Of a stretch of 64,000 nucleotides of DNA, positions 9,075 through 18,732 are shown in pieces. Made by a program: the position numbers and the translations under genes. The DNA comes from Methanoregula sp. SKADARSKE-2. GTDB taxonomy: Archaea; Halobacteriota; Methanomicrobia; Methanomicrobiales; Methanospirillaceae. How positions within the stretch are numbered: position 1 is the first letter of the stretch; each line of letters starts with the position of its first letter. The stretch is from assembly GCA_030919125.1 (NCBI GenBank), contig CP121470.1, positions 744,001 to 808,000 of the forward strand, given 5' to 3'. The notes beneath the pieces are model-generated. The model worked only from the letters and a program-made list of their open reading frames with translations, did no database searches and was not told the DNA's origin.

Positions 9075-10044
9075 TGTGATATCCCGAACTGATTTTACAC
9101 ATATAACCATTTCTGCGCATATTTCAGAATCCTCTCCTGGGGTAGACGGTACCAGAATGCGTTATAAGGCTCATCGAAATCGAGACTCACTCATGTGAGG
9201 TTTGATGACATTGTGCCAGTGAAGAATTTTATCGACAGAACCGAACTTCGCGATCCTTCGTTCGACTTCTCCGAAGAACCGTTCAATTTTGCCGTTCGTT
9301 TGAGGGTGTTTTATCCTGGTTGGGATGTGTTTTATGTTGTGATGAACAAGGAACTCTCCGAATTTATGATGGGCCTGTTCACGGTTCCGAGTTGAAACGA
9401 ATTGTGTACTGTTGTCAGTGAGGATCTTGCGGGGCGTACCGTACATCTGGAATCCCTGATTCAGCACCGTGAGAGTGTTCTCGGTAGTTGGAGAATCGAA
9501 TACCCCGTAGCAGGTGATGAGGCGGGATGAATCATCCATGAATGCGATCAGCCATTTCTTCGATCCTTTAAGTTCGAACTCTTTCCAGTCTCCCTGCCCC
9601 ATCGACATGGAATGAGTATGTTCATACCGAACATATTTCCGCTGTTGCCGTTTTTTCATGTTGATCTCCACCAGACCGTGGTTCAACAATACCCGATAGA
9701 TTCGATTATGCGGGATATGGATCCCGTGTGTTTCCTCAATCTTCTTCTCCAGATGGATTGGACCAATGTTGTTGGATTGATAGGTTGCGAGGATCAACTC
9801 TTCTGCTCGATCATCGATGGCTTGGGGCTTTCTTCCAGATTGCCTGAGTACCGGATATTCCCCCGATTCTCTGAACGGGTTGATGAACTGATACACTCGT
9901 TGACGGGTAATCTGGAAATACCGGGCAATCTCAACAACGGGTTTATCATTGACACATTGCTGAATGATCCTCTGGATATCCCCATTCGATAAGTTGCTCA
10001 AATCGGTATTTACATCTGATGTCAAATGATTTCGGGATAGGACA
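9075..10044 (-). mobile_element. IS481-type insertion sequence, about 970 bp
   Basis: The element holds one minus-strand transposase gene and has imperfect terminal inverted repeats. The left end reads TGTGATATCCCGAACTGATT; the right end, read inward on the other strand, is TGTCCTATCCCGAAATCATT, so TATCCCGAA and the following T-ATTT are shared. The size fits the family. No clear target duplication is seen. The transposase carries a frameshift, so the copy is probably inactive. Confidence 0.7.
9095..10025 (-). pseudogene. IS481-family transposase broken by a 4-bp duplication
   Basis: An N-terminal helix-turn-helix (residues about 12-60, ARYFQITRQRVYQFINPF) precedes an rve-type integrase core with DWKEFELKGSKKWLIAFMDD, ILTDNSTQFV and TNGKIERFFGEVERR, which supply the DDE residues. 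After KPHMS the frame is lost. The DNA reads ATGAGTGAGTCTC; removing one GAGT restores LDFDEPYNAFWYRLPQER and continues to a TAA at 9095-9097, the normal family C-terminus. As it stands the protein ends early at 9171 (284 residues). Confidence 0.8.
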
Positions 10045-10086
10045 CACCATAATTCTTCACCATAATTTTATATTCTTGCGGGCTCA

Positions 10087-10690
10087 CAGCATCCGCCTTG
10101 TATGGGGACAATCATCGATGATCCCCGGCTGCGCGAGCGGCGGTCTGTTTTTACCGACCGGCACAATGCCGGAAGACAGCTGGGTGACCTGGTCCGGACC
10201 GATGGAACCAATACATTCCCGATCGATCCTCGGATTTATGGCAAAGACGGCGGTGAGTTGTCAGAGAACGATCATCTCCGGGACATGCTTAAGTCCGCAT
10301 CCGGGCGGAGTTTTTCTGCCGTCATTCGTTCTGTTTAAAGAGCTGGTACTCCGGGAACGACAACCAGAAGTGCGTCGCCCGACCCGGCTGGAGGGGGTCC
10401 TCCCGCATCAAGAAGAACCGAACGTTAAATCCCGACCTTACCGACATCCGACCGGTTTCTGCCCGCCTCATCCCCGAAGATGGCATAAGCGTCGATATAA
10501 AAATATGGGTCCGTCAGATTTTCCCACACCGTGAACAAGGCTGGAGAAGAGCGGTTCCGGGCCACCAATCTCCTCACCATGGATACCATCTGCAATGCTC
10601 AGGGGGAGATCGCCAGATCAGCCATCGCTGATCACCTGGCCCATCCAGATGTGCGCTCTGCTTTTTTTCATACGTGGATGCGTACGTCCT
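10087..10690 (+). pseudogene. Decayed IS701/IS4-like transposase relic
   Basis: Plus-strand fragments resemble the transposase at 11634-12527. RTDGTNTFPIDPRIYGKDG and NDHLRDMLKSAS (10200-10300) align with WTDGSAIVSVDFRIYCPDK and NDHFRDMLRAAE there. A second frame continues with SWYSGN, TRIKKNRT-like and IRPVSARLIPEDG segments to about 10490. Several frameshifts are needed to join them. It is a more diverged member of the same transposase family, not a recent copy. A TATA-like stretch with the sequence TTTTATATTCTTGCGGGC lies just upstream at 10067. Confidence 0.55.
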
Positions 10691-10747
10691 AATACCTCAA
10701 TCTCAAATACCTTTTTAAGGAATTACCCCCGGGGAGAAGAGATTATT

Positions 10748-11522
10748 ATGACAAACATGTTCTGGGCTGGCCTCGGATTTTTAATCGTCATTGTCGGGCT
10801 ACCGGTCCTTTGCGTGATTTTCCTCGCAGGCTGGCTGGTACACAGGTCGAAGATGAAGAAGAACAGGAAGGAGGGCAGGCCAGAACCGGTGGAGGTAAAC
10901 ACGTCCCGGATGATCTCTGACCTCATACTCCGGCCGGATGCGTTTTTCAGGAAGTTGGAGGAAGGATCTGAATCCCTGTTTACACCGTTACTCTGGCTTT
11001 TTGCCAGCAGCATCGTGATGTCCATCGGGATGATGGCAGTCGCCGATATCCATTGCTTCACCTTCGGCATTGGGGGCGTCCTCTTTCTTATCCTGGTTGC
11101 ATTAGTTCTGTTGACATTTTATACGGTTCTCGCATGGATCGGTTCAACAGGGTTCTTTTATCTCACGAGCGGTCTCTTCGGGGGGATCGGGGCCGTTCCG
11201 GAAAACCCTGCAGAACATTGGGTACGGCCTTGCCCCGCCGGGCCTGATACTCTACGGGCTGATCCTTCTTATCTGCAGCCTTGCCGTCGCTGCATCGCAG
11301 ATCCCGGTCATGCCCTTTGGGCCCCCGTCACTGGGAAACCAGTTAATCTCCATTATCGGGCGCGCAGGAACGCTCATCGCGTCACTCTGGGGTTTCATCC
11401 TTATGACCCACGGTCTCCGGTATGCCCGGAACCTCCCGTTCGTGAAGGCAGCAGTCTTGGTGGGGGTGCCGGTAGTAGTATCTCTGATCTGGTTGAACTT
11501 GCAGTACCTGGGACCTGCATAA
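10748..11522 (+). pseudogene. Yip1-type membrane protein with a single frameshift
   Basis: The gene starts MTNMFWAGLGFLIVIVG with one N-terminal helix, a short basic linker and then a Yip1-like four- to five-helix membrane domain, beginning at about residue 60 with the typical DLILRPDAFFRKL. Up to GLFGGIG the frame is that of 10748. The remainder of the domain (FRKTLQNIGYG, YGLILLICSLAVAASQIP and a final helix ending NLQYLGPA) is in the next frame and ends at 11522. One base change in length near 11190-11205 (in a G/C-rich tract) would restore about 258 residues. It may be a sequencing error or a recent mutation. Function unknown; Yip1 proteins are membrane proteins of poorly known role in archaea. 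Confidence 0.65.
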
Positions 11523-11566
11523 CTGCAATGTGGTGCAAAAGTCAATGCAATAATCAAGGTATTATA

Positions 11567-12618
11567 GGACTTACGCGGTTGAAGGCAGACTCGAGCAAGA
11601 AATCTTCATCACAGCACTACAAAAATAATCAGATTAGAACACCGTGGAAGCGATAAAGAGAGAAGAAGCGGATCGATGAATCGAGCGTTTCGACTCGTAC
11701 CAGCTGGAACCTGTATTCAATCGATGGGTTTCGAGGCGAAGAAATGCCAGCAACGAGAGCAGAATATGTCCTTGTTGAACAACCTCTTTTGGGACGTTTC
11801 CGATGCATCGAGAATATCGGTAGCCCAATGTTCGGGTTCCTTATCAGAGTGAACGATCCTAAATAGCTTGATGAAACCGTATTGTCTCAGATGAACAACT
11901 CTTCCTTCGGGAGGAATCTCAATCTCAGAAACTGAACGGTTGTACGTATTATCAGGATCAACCAACTGGTTGGATTTGAGACGGGTACACCAATGCCACT
12001 TCAGCGTGCGGATCAATTTCAGGTTGGCGATACTCGAATACCACGAATCAAAGATGACACATCCCGGCTGAAACTTTCTTTCTTCGGCTGCTCGTAGCAT
12101 ATCCCGGAAATGATCATTTTTGTTTTTCCCGTCTTTGTCTGGACAATAGATCCGGAAATCTACCGAAACTATCGCAGAACCATCAGTCCAAATGGTTGAG
12201 ATTAGGTTGATTCCCTGAACTACCCGATGATGCTTCCCACTCCAGTGCCGGGTCACCAGTTCAATCTGATGGGAATACGGTTTGTCGAGGGTACTATCAT
12301 CGATTACCAATACTCCTTCGTTAGCCCGGAGCAACCGTTGCGCTTCCTCATACAGCGCCCCCGTGTGGTGAGGCTGGCTGCCTCTCTAACAAACGCTTGA
12401 CGGAAGCGTGAGCTATTGATACTGGTTCAGCGGGAAAACACCGGGATGCCTCTGTACACGAGCAAACCTGATACGTCGATATCAGAAAGTTTACAAAATT
12501 GCCGCTCGTGCATTTCGGAGGATTCACTCTCGTTCGATCTCCATCCCGGGTTTGTCTAACCCATGGATGGGCGCTACTAACTCTTAGATCTTTCGGTCCA
12601 AACCAAGGGCGTAAGTCC
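11567..12618 (-). mobile_element. IS701/IS4-like element 'A', copy 1 (1052 bp)
   Basis: Perfect 10-bp terminal inverted repeats GGACTTACGC (11567-11576) and GCGTAAGTCC (12609-12618) enclose one minus-strand transposase gene. Its two ends, about 100 bp on the left and about 265 bp on the right, are nearly identical to the ends of the 402-bp element at 54139-54540, which lacks the middle. The right end lies about 25 bp from the start of an IS5-type transposase, so element A probably inserted in that element's promoter end. Confidence 0.75.
11634..12527 (-). pseudogene. Transposase of element A (DDE, IS701/IS4-like), frameshifted
   Basis: The N-terminal part starts with GTG at 12527 (MNPPKCTSG) and runs to QPASPH. 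A +1 change in the run of five G near 12356 then moves to the frame GALYEEAQRLL, VIDDSTLDKPYS (first catalytic Asp), IFDSWYSS (second Asp) and RLKSNQLVDPD. A further shift near 11760 leads to HILLSLLAFLRLETHRLN. At least two frame errors mean this copy cannot make an intact protein. The DSTLDKPY and SWYSS motifs are typical of IS701-like transposases. Confidence 0.7.
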
Positions 12619-12642
12619 TACTTAGTACGACCAATGACGAGT

Positions 12643-13611
12643 ATGGAAAATCTGGTTGATTTTGCGTTCGAGAAGCGGTATGAGAGTATCAAACGACTCG
12701 GGGATCGGCTTGACGGATTTTCGACATTAATCAATTGGGAGAGGTTTCTGACGGTAGTGGGAGGTCTGTATCGAAACCAGACCGAAGAGGGCGGTCGACC
12801 GAATATTGATATCGTTCTCATGGTTAAGATGCTGGTACTCCAGTCGATGTACAGCCTGTCCGATCCCGAACTTGAGCGTCAGGCCAATGATCGCATATCA
12901 TTTATGAAATTCCTCGGGTATCCTAACAAGGTCCCGGATCAGACCACCGTCTGGTATTTCCGGGAGCGGTTGGCAAAGACCGGAAAGGATAAGGCTATTT
13001 GGGATGAGCTCCAGCGACAACTCGATGCACAATGTCTGAAAATCAAAAAAGGCACCATTCAGGATGCGACTTTCATCACCTCAGAGCCCGGTCATGCTTC
13101 AACGAATACACCCCGGGGTGATGCTGCAAAAACTCGAAGAAGCCGGGATGGAACATGGGCGATAAAGGGCAAGAAATCTTATTTTGGATACAAACTCCAT
13201 ACCAAAGAGGATTGTGACTTCGGACTGATCCGGGCTCTCGAGGTTACAACTGCCTCAACCCACGATTCGCAAATCGACCTGTCGAACGAAGGAGAGGTGA
13301 TCTACCGTGACCGAGGATATTTCGGTACCAAAACAAAAGGTTTCAACACCACCATGCAACGGGGTGTTCGTGGGCATCCGATCGGTATCCGCGATGTTCT
13401 CAAAAACGCTCGAATCTCTCGAATCCTATCTCCCGGGGAACGCCCATATGCCATCATCAAGAATGTGTTCCATTCTGCTCATACCAAAGTCACAACCGTT
13501 CTCAGGGTGCATACCAAAATGCTGTTCTCGGCCTTCTGCTTTAACCGGTTTCAACTCGCAACCCTCAAAAAACAAGGGGTTCTTGAGCGGATGCTCTCGA
13601 CAAAAAACTGA
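12643..13611 (+). CDS. IS5-family transposase, apparently intact
   Basis: 322-residue transposase starting MENLVDFAFEKRYESI, with the DUF772-type N-terminal domain (about residues 40-110, including DRISFMKFLGYP) and a DDE domain: QDATFIT, KSYFGYKLHTKED, YRDRGYFGTKTKGF and a C-terminal GERPYAIIKN in the expected Glu region. This is the only transposase in the window without a visible frame break. The first 107 codons recur with small changes at 57426-57748. An ATG at 12634 is an alternative start. The left end appears displaced by element A. Confidence 0.8.
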   Translation: MENLVDFAFEKRYESIKRLGDRLDGFSTLINWERFLTVVGGLYRNQTEEGGRPNIDIVLMVKMLVLQSMYSLSDPELERQANDRISFMKFLGYPNKVPDQTTVWYFRERLAKTGKDKAIWDELQRQLDAQCLKIKKGTIQDATFITSEPGHASTNTPRGDAAKTRRSRDGTWAIKGKKSYFGYKLHTKEDCDFGLIRALEVTTASTHDSQIDLSNEGEVIYRDRGYFGTKTKGFNTTMQRGVRGHPIGIRDVLKNARISRILSPGERPYAIIKNVFHSAHTKVTTVLRVHTKMLFSAFCFNRFQLATLKKQGVLERMLSTKN

Positions 13612-13742
13612 AATGTGGCCTGAAAATGCAAGAACCGGATACATAGACCCACTCACATTGGTGCTATTTTGTAAAATTGGGGCAAACCGAACGCTCGGGA
13701 AGCACCCCTTTCCGGTGTCGGATTAAAAACCTCATGTTCATA

Positions 13743-13827
13743 CGCCGAGGGGGAGATTTGAACTCCCGAGGCGCGAAGCGCCAGTAGCTTTCGAGGCTAC
13801 CGCCTTCCCGGGCTAGACTACCTCGGC
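13743..13827 (-). tRNA. tRNA-Ser (CGA)
   Basis: 85-nt class II tRNA with acceptor stem GCCGAGG pairing with CCTCGGC, discriminator G, T-loop GTTCAAATC and a long variable arm built from GGCGCTTCGCGCC. The anticodon loop CTCGAAA gives CGA, serine. CCA is not encoded. Five T follow on the minus strand near 13729-13725 as a likely terminator. Confidence 0.93.
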
Positions 13828-13893
13828 ACCCGGTTCTCTTATTTTTTCACCAATTGGTCTAATAGTTATCTGATTGATTGGCGAGAGAGGTCT

Positions 13894-13933
13894 TAAAAAA
13901 TTTTTGAGTTTTTGAGGAATAATTTTTAAAAAA
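13894..13933 (-). terminator. T-rich terminator of the thermosome gene
   Basis: Two runs of six or more T on the minus strand (opposite 13933-13928 and 13900-13894) follow the thermosome stop codon by 30-70 bases. Confidence 0.45.
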
Positions 13934-13964
13934 TGCGGAAAAGTTTTCCCGCCACACCTACAGG

Positions 13965-15542
13965 TTACCGGGCCTTGGACTGGGTGATCATCATGTCATC
14001 GACACGGATGAGCATCACCGCAGTCTCGGATGCGCTCTGGATTGACTGGCGCTTTGACCTGAGGGGCTCAAGAACCCCTTCTGCGAGCATGTCAATGACT
14101 TTACCTTCGTAGACATTGAGACCGGTATTCTTCCTGCCTTTCGAGTGAGCGTTCTTCAGTTCCACCAGTTTGTCGATTGGGTTGAATCCTGAGTTCTCTG
14201 CGAGCGTGCGGGGGATGGATTCGAACGCGCTTGCATAGGCCTCGATCGCAAGCTGGACGCGTCCGCCAACGGTTGATGCATAGTCCCGGATCTTCATGAG
14301 GAGTTCAGTCTCGACTGCGCCACCGCCGACAACATAGGTCCCATCCTCCATCGCATCCATAACGACGCGGGTCCCGTCTACTACTGCACGTTCGAGTTCG
14401 TCAAGGAGGTAATCGCTTGACCCGCGAAGGAGAATGGTGATGGCCTTCGGGTTCTTGCATCCCGAGATCCTGGTGATATCGATATCGTTGTCCTCTTCAA
14501 CGCGCTCTGCAATGCCAAGGCCCTTTGTGGTCAGGTCTTCGGGCTTGTTAACGATAACTCCGTTCAGTGCCCGGGCTGCATACTTCATATCCTTCTCGGG
14601 AACATCCTCGACAGCGTAGATGCCGGCCTTTGCAAGATAGAACTGGACCGCATCTGCGATTCCCTTCTGGCAGAGGAGGACATTTGCACCACTGTCGATG
14701 ACGGCTTCTGCAAGTCTCTTCAGCGCCTCGCGCTCCTGCTCGCTGAAAGCGTTGATTTGCTCCGCGCTCGAGATCTTGATCTTGGCCTTCATCTGGGTCT
14801 TGGTGATCTCCAGAGGTGTGGCGATCAGGGCAACCTTTGCCTTGGTGATCTGCTTTGGCATTCCGTCGTGGACGCGTACCTTGTCGATGACGATTCCGTG
14901 GATCAGCTGGGCGTCGTCCATCGAGTGCCCCTTCTGCTTCTTGATCATTACGTCGTCTTCATCGACCGAGATCTTCTTGCCGTCCTTTTCGGCAACGGTC
15001 ATAACTGCGTCCACAATAATTCCGTCGAGCTTGCCCTTGACAAGCTCGATCGACTTGCCGGTAATTGCGGTGTCTGCGAGCTTGATTAAGGTCTTGCGGT
15101 CGGTCGGATCAACTTTGAATGAGAGGCCGTTTACGATCTCAAGAGCCTTCTCCATACCGAGCTGATATCCCTGCGCGATCACGGTTGGGTGGATGCCATC
15201 TTCGAGCATGACTTCCGCCTTCTCCATGAGCGCGCCGACAAGAACGACTGCGGTCGTTGTACCATCGCCGACCTGATCATCCTGTACCCGTGCGACCTCG
15301 ATCACCATCTTTGCACCCGGGTGCTGCACGGCGATCTCCGAGAGGATTGTCGCACCGTCGTTGGTGATGACAATGTCCCCGGTCGAGCTGACGAGCATCT
15401 TGTCCATACCCCGCGGGCCGAGCGTTGTCCTGACAGCGCCTGCTATAGCTTTTGCTGCCGCAATATTCGAGCGCTGGGCTTCCTTTCCCGTATTTCGCTC
15501 GACATTTTCTTTTAGAATGATAATTGGCTGTCCAGCTAGCAT
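13965..15542 (-). CDS. ths: Thermosome subunit (group II chaperonin)
   Basis: 525-residue ATP-driven protein-folding chaperonin subunit. The ATP-binding and catalytic motifs are clear: [20 protein letters not shown] and [11 protein letters not shown] near the N-terminus and GGGAVETEL in the C-terminal half. The C-terminus ends [11 protein letters not shown] without the Gly/Met-rich tail of many thermosome subunits. The ATG at 15542 is behind GGAGG and about 40 bases below a strong TATA box. It is transcribed alone between the gfcR-like gene and tRNA-Ser. Confidence 0.97.
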   Translation of the reverse strand: MLAGQPIIILKENVERNTGKEAQRSNIAAAKAIAGAVRTTLGPRGMDKMLVSSTGDIVITNDGATILSEIAVQHPGAKMVIEVARVQDDQVGDGTTTAVVLVGALMEKAEVMLEDGIHPTVIAQGYQLGMEKALEIVNGLSFKVDPTDRKTLIKLADTAITGKSIELVKGKLDGIIVDAVMTVAEKDGKKISVDEDDVMIKKQKGHSMDDAQLIHGIVIDKVRVHDGMPKQITKAKVALIATPLEITKTQMKAKIKISSAEQINAFSEQEREALKRLAEAVIDSGANVLLCQKGIADAVQFYLAKAGIYAVEDVPEKDMKYAARALNGVIVNKPEDLTTKGLGIAERVEEDNDIDITRISGCKNPKAITILLRGSSDYLLDELERAVVDGTRVVMDAMEDGTYVVGGGAVETELLMKIRDYASTVGGRVQLAIEAYASAFESIPRTLAENSGFNPIDKLVELKNAHSKGRKNTGLNVYEGKVIDMLAEGVLEPLRSKRQSIQSASETAVMLIRVDDMMITQSKAR

Positions 15543-15582
15543 AATCGAACCTCCGATGTTGTAAAAGGTAGAATTGAACTTC

Positions 15583-15590
15583 TATATAAA
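15583..15590 (-). promoter_or_regulatory. TATA box of the thermosome gene
   Basis: Minus strand reads TTTATATA within an AT-rich context, 40 bases before the thermosome ATG. This places transcription start near 15557 with a short leader containing the GGAGG site. Confidence 0.7.
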
Positions 15591-15624
15591 TTGTATTGTG
15601 TCTTGGTCCGGCAATAATGCAGGA

Positions 15625-16230
15625 TCAGTCAATACGGGATATTTTGAAGAGCGAATAGACCGGCACGCCATCGATATCCTTGATACCGCGCTTATCGAAA
15701 ATGACCCAGATTGCGACCGGGACAGCGTTGTGCTTCCTGAGATACTTCACAACCTCTCTCATGGTGTTACCCGAGGTAATGACGTCGTCAACAATAATGC
15801 ACCGCTCGCCACCGATCGTTGCGAAGTTCCCGCTGATCGATCCGGTCGGGCGCTCGCTCTGGCTCTGTTTTGACGGGTGGTAGATGGCAAGTTTTGCTGC
15901 CTCCTGAACAGAGATGAGGGTCGCGAGAGGAATTCCTGAGAGAGATATTCCCACAATCACATCCGCTGCGGGGGATGCGCAGTCTCCGGACTGGTCCTGG
16001 CAATACCGGTTCAGGAGCATCATCGCCGTCTCTTCAAGGAGAGATGCAGTGCTGCTGACTGCCGTCCAGTCGATGTGCACATCTTTTGGTGCGGCAGAGC
16101 CTTTTGCCTGGGTCAGGAGCCAGGTGACGGTCTCCATAGAGAGGGAGAGTTCATCCGCAATCTGACCTTGACTGTGCCCTTCGGCAAGGAGCACTCTTGC
16201 TCTTCCGATCAGATCGTCAAGGGAAGACAT
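15625..16230 (-). CDS. HTH-phosphoribosyltransferase regulator (GfcR/PyrE-like)
   Basis: 201-residue fusion of an N-terminal helix-turn-helix (residues 1-42, [18 protein letters not shown]) and a C-terminal PRTase domain with the PRPP loop [13 protein letters not shown]. Proteins of this type are annotated as orotate phosphoribosyltransferase-like; characterised haloarchaeal GfcR is a transcription activator of sugar metabolism that uses the PRTase domain as a sensor. It is the last gene of a prs-rtcA-nob1 operon, which suits a PRPP-linked regulator. The target genes cannot be told from the sequence. Confidence 0.87.
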   Translation of the reverse strand: MSSLDDLIGRARVLLAEGHSQGQIADELSLSMETVTWLLTQAKGSAAPKDVHIDWTAVSSTASLLEETAMMLLNRYCQDQSGDCASPAADVIVGISLSGIPLATLISVQEAAKLAIYHPSKQSQSERPTGSISGNFATIGGERCIIVDDVITSGNTMREVVKYLRKHNAVPVAIWVIFDKRGIKDIDGVPVYSLFKISRID

Positions 16231-16250
16231 GAAAAAAGATTCGCCGGTAT

Positions 16251-16706
16251 CTATTTAAGTTTTCTTTTAATCTCTGCGCCGCAGATCGGGCACTCGCCAT
16301 CGTGATCGAAATACTTGCCGCACCCCCGGCACCGGTACTTCCAGAGGATCTGCCGGGCCCTCCGCTGGTGGAGCGGGATGGTAGTGACGCCGAGTCTCCC
16401 CGCAACGTTCTGGATGGCAAAGTCATCGGTATGGAGCACCCCGCCCAGTTCAAGTGCAAGCGAGAGGAGGTCCCGGTCAGTCTCCGAGATCACCCCGGCG
16501 TCCCCGGTCGTTTTTGCCGCTTCAGAGACCCTCTCCCGAAATTCACGACCGGGAGAGAGGACCCTGAGGCCTGTTGCACAGAACTTTTCGAACCTGCCTC
16601 TCGACCGGATATCTTTCAATTCATCGCAGACTGACGGAGTTGTGTAGATCTCTCCTTCGATCTCGATCTCGTAAAAGAAGAACGAGGCATCAAGGACCGC
16701 TCTCAT
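16251..16706 (-). CDS. nob1: Nob1-type rRNA maturation endonuclease
   Basis: 151 residues: a PIN nuclease domain (residues 1-115, with acidic residues in [23 protein letters not shown] and [12 protein letters not shown]) followed by a zinc ribbon [18 protein letters not shown]. This architecture is that of archaeal Nob1, which cleaves the 3' end of 16S rRNA during small-subunit maturation. It overlaps the end of rtcA by four bases. Confidence 0.93.
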   Translation of the reverse strand: MRAVLDASFFFYEIEIEGEIYTTPSVCDELKDIRSRGRFEKFCATGLRVLSPGREFRERVSEAAKTTGDAGVISETDRDLLSLALELGGVLHTDDFAIQNVAGRLGVTTIPLHQRRARQILWKYRCRGCGKYFDHDGECPICGAEIKRKLK

Positions 16707-17686
16707 GCTGAGAACTCCGCCACAGAACTGTGATGGAACTGCACATCATACCCGAACTGTTCCAGGAGCCAGAGCGTAGTCTCCGCGTGTGAGGTGAGAT
16801 GTGAAGCGGTATACGTGCCCCCGAAGAGAGCGATAGGCACGAGGAGCTGGTCCGAGAGGTATGTGTCGACAATCCCCGGGCTCGCAAATTGGTCGAGTGC
16901 TGCTCGTGCTGCAATCTTCCCGATTTTTTCGGCCGGAACACCTCGTCTCCCGAGCGCACTACCCCCTTTGGCTCCACGCCATATCGTGATGGAACTCCCC
17001 GTGCTTGACCCGGTGTGCCGGTCTCTCCGGATTGTGCAGGAAATCCCTTCTCTCATGAGTAATTCAGCAGCAGCCGATGCCTGCCTTTCCGTGACCTGGG
17101 GTGGCAGGTTTGAGGAAGAGGAGACAATGCCGCAGCCGCTATCCCGTATGGATTCCGGTTCAATCGGGGATAGGGACCGTCTTTTCAGCTCAATGAGTAC
17201 CTCACCCCCGCCTTCCGGGTAATACCCCCGTTTCAGGATCTCCATGGTGATCTCCGCACCGGCGGATCGAAGTACTTTTGCCAGAACGTGATTGAGATAA
17301 TCAACTGTCGGGCTCTTCTGGACATCCGTGCCTCCGGTTACGCGAAGAGTCCCACCTGCCCAGAGCGCAACGGAGAGCCATGACTGGATGACGAGCGGGA
17401 TGCTCCCGGCGGTCCCGACATCGACGGTAACAGTACAGAGCTTCAGCTTCTCCGGGAAAAATGTCAGGATTGACGAACCCGCAGAGATTCCATCGACATC
17501 TGCATCGCACGTACCCATGACTGCCCTCACCGCCCCAATATGCTGTGCCGCAAGCCCCGGCTTGTCGCGGCCCGCCCGGATACGGTCTATGGTTACTGGT
17601 TCACCGGTGATTGCCGAGAGTGCGACAGCATTCCGGACAATCTGTCCGCCCCCCTCACCGTACGAACCGTTAATGGTCAGCATCAT
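16703..17686 (-). CDS. rtcA: RNA 3'-terminal phosphate cyclase
   Basis: 327-residue enzyme converting RNA 3'-phosphate ends to 2',3'-cyclic phosphate using ATP. The N-terminus MMLTINGSYGEGGGQIVRNA and the R-x-x-R-D-K-P-G-L segment (RAGRDKPGLAAQH) are family hallmarks; the C-terminal HLTSHAETTLWLLEQF contains the catalytic histidine region. The start ATGATG overlaps the end of prs; a longer frame begins inside prs and is not supported. Co-transcription with prs and nob1 suggests an RNA-processing unit. Confidence 0.94.
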   Translation of the reverse strand: MMLTINGSYGEGGGQIVRNAVALSAITGEPVTIDRIRAGRDKPGLAAQHIGAVRAVMGTCDADVDGISAGSSILTFFPEKLKLCTVTVDVGTAGSIPLVIQSWLSVALWAGGTLRVTGGTDVQKSPTVDYLNHVLAKVLRSAGAEITMEILKRGYYPEGGGEVLIELKRRSLSPIEPESIRDSGCGIVSSSSNLPPQVTERQASAAAELLMREGISCTIRRDRHTGSSTGSSITIWRGAKGGSALGRRGVPAEKIGKIAARAALDQFASPGIVDTYLSDQLLVPIALFGGTYTASHLTSHAETTLWLLEQFGYDVQFHHSSVAEFSA

Positions 17687-18524
17687 TGACCGCTGCTGCG
17701 ATCTCGTCCACTGCCGAGATCCGGCTGCATCCCCGCTCAATAGTGTCGCTGCAGATCACATCCCGGATCCCGGTTGCCATGAGCCGTGCATACGCCCCCC
17801 CGGTAAAGACCCCGTGGGCGCAGGCTGCGTACACATCGTTTGCACCCTGCTGGTACAGCAGGCCGGCCGCGGTCGCGATCGTTCCGCCCGTTGAGATAAT
17901 ATCGTCAACGATAATGACCGAGCGGGAGGCGGCGCACAGCTGCTTGGGGGCCATTCTGACTTCAAGTCCGCTCAGTCGGGTCTTCTCGAGGTGATCGTAG
18001 TCCCACCCGTTTGCAGAAGCAACATCACGGGCGAAGTGAAGCGCCCCGTCATCAGGAGAGAGGATAAGGGGATCAGCAAGTTCCAGGGTCTTGATGAACT
18101 CTCCGATCCCTTTTGCGATCGAGATGTTCCTTGCGGGCGCCGGGAAATATCTGAGAACCTCCGGCTCATGGATATTTACCGTGATTACGCGCTCGACCCC
18201 ACGGCCAAGAGCCTGGGCGACCGCCCGGGCACTGATGGGCTCACCCTGCTTGAACCGTTTATCCTGACGGGCGTAGGCCATATAGGGAAGTACGAGCTGG
18301 TTTTTCGATCCCTCGCATGCATCGATCATGAGGAGGAGCTGTACGAGTGCATCGTTATCCACCACGCATCCGACAATAATTGTCTCATCGTCGAGTTCTC
18401 CCGAAGCAAGATACTGCTCCCCGTCGGGGAATCGCGAGTATTTGACATCTACTAACGGAACGTTAAGTTTTCTTGCGAGCCGGGTTGCAAGAATCTGGGA
18501 TTTTTCGGTGCAGATCACTCTCAT
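17670..18524 (-). CDS. prs: Ribose-phosphate pyrophosphokinase
   Basis: 284-residue PRPP synthase (ribose-5-phosphate + ATP to PRPP + AMP), supplying PRPP for nucleotide, histidine and methanopterin-type synthesis. Characteristic parts are FPDGEQY, YMAYARQDKRFKQGEP (ATP site) and the PRPP loop IIVDDIISTGGT. It is shorter than bacterial Prs (about 315) as is usual in archaea. The ribosome site AAGGA is close to the ATG. First gene of the operon ending with the GfcR-like regulator. Confidence 0.96.
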   Translation of the reverse strand: MRVICTEKSQILATRLARKLNVPLVDVKYSRFPDGEQYLASGELDDETIIVGCVVDNDALVQLLLMIDACEGSKNQLVLPYMAYARQDKRFKQGEPISARAVAQALGRGVERVITVNIHEPEVLRYFPAPARNISIAKGIGEFIKTLELADPLILSPDDGALHFARDVASANGWDYDHLEKTRLSGLEVRMAPKQLCAASRSVIIVDDIISTGGTIATAAGLLYQQGANDVYAACAHGVFTGGAYARLMATGIRDVICSDTIERGCSRISAVDEIAAAVNDADH

Positions 18525-18732
18525 GATACTAATCCTTGAGATGGCGGGGACATCTCTGGTTTTCCATGCCGGTTTTTATCATCAAGATGTTGTTTTCCGG
18601 ACAGAATAGTATTTGCGACCGACGCTCCTGCCTTCGTCCTCCGGCTTCTCTTCTGGCAATCAGCTGAAAGTACTTAAACTATCGTGAGACAAATTATATG
18701 AAAACTCCAAGGGAAAAAGAGGTAAATCCTTA

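Noticed and set aside
12499-12642. Upstream extension of the intact IS5 transposase
   Set aside because: The extra codons run through the terminal repeat of element A, and the truncated second copy at 57426 starts at the MENLVD methionine.
13660-13700. Right terminal repeat of the intact IS5 element
   Set aside because: An ATTTTGTA motif is shared with the left flank of the truncated copy, but in direct rather than inverted orientation, so I could not define the element's ends.
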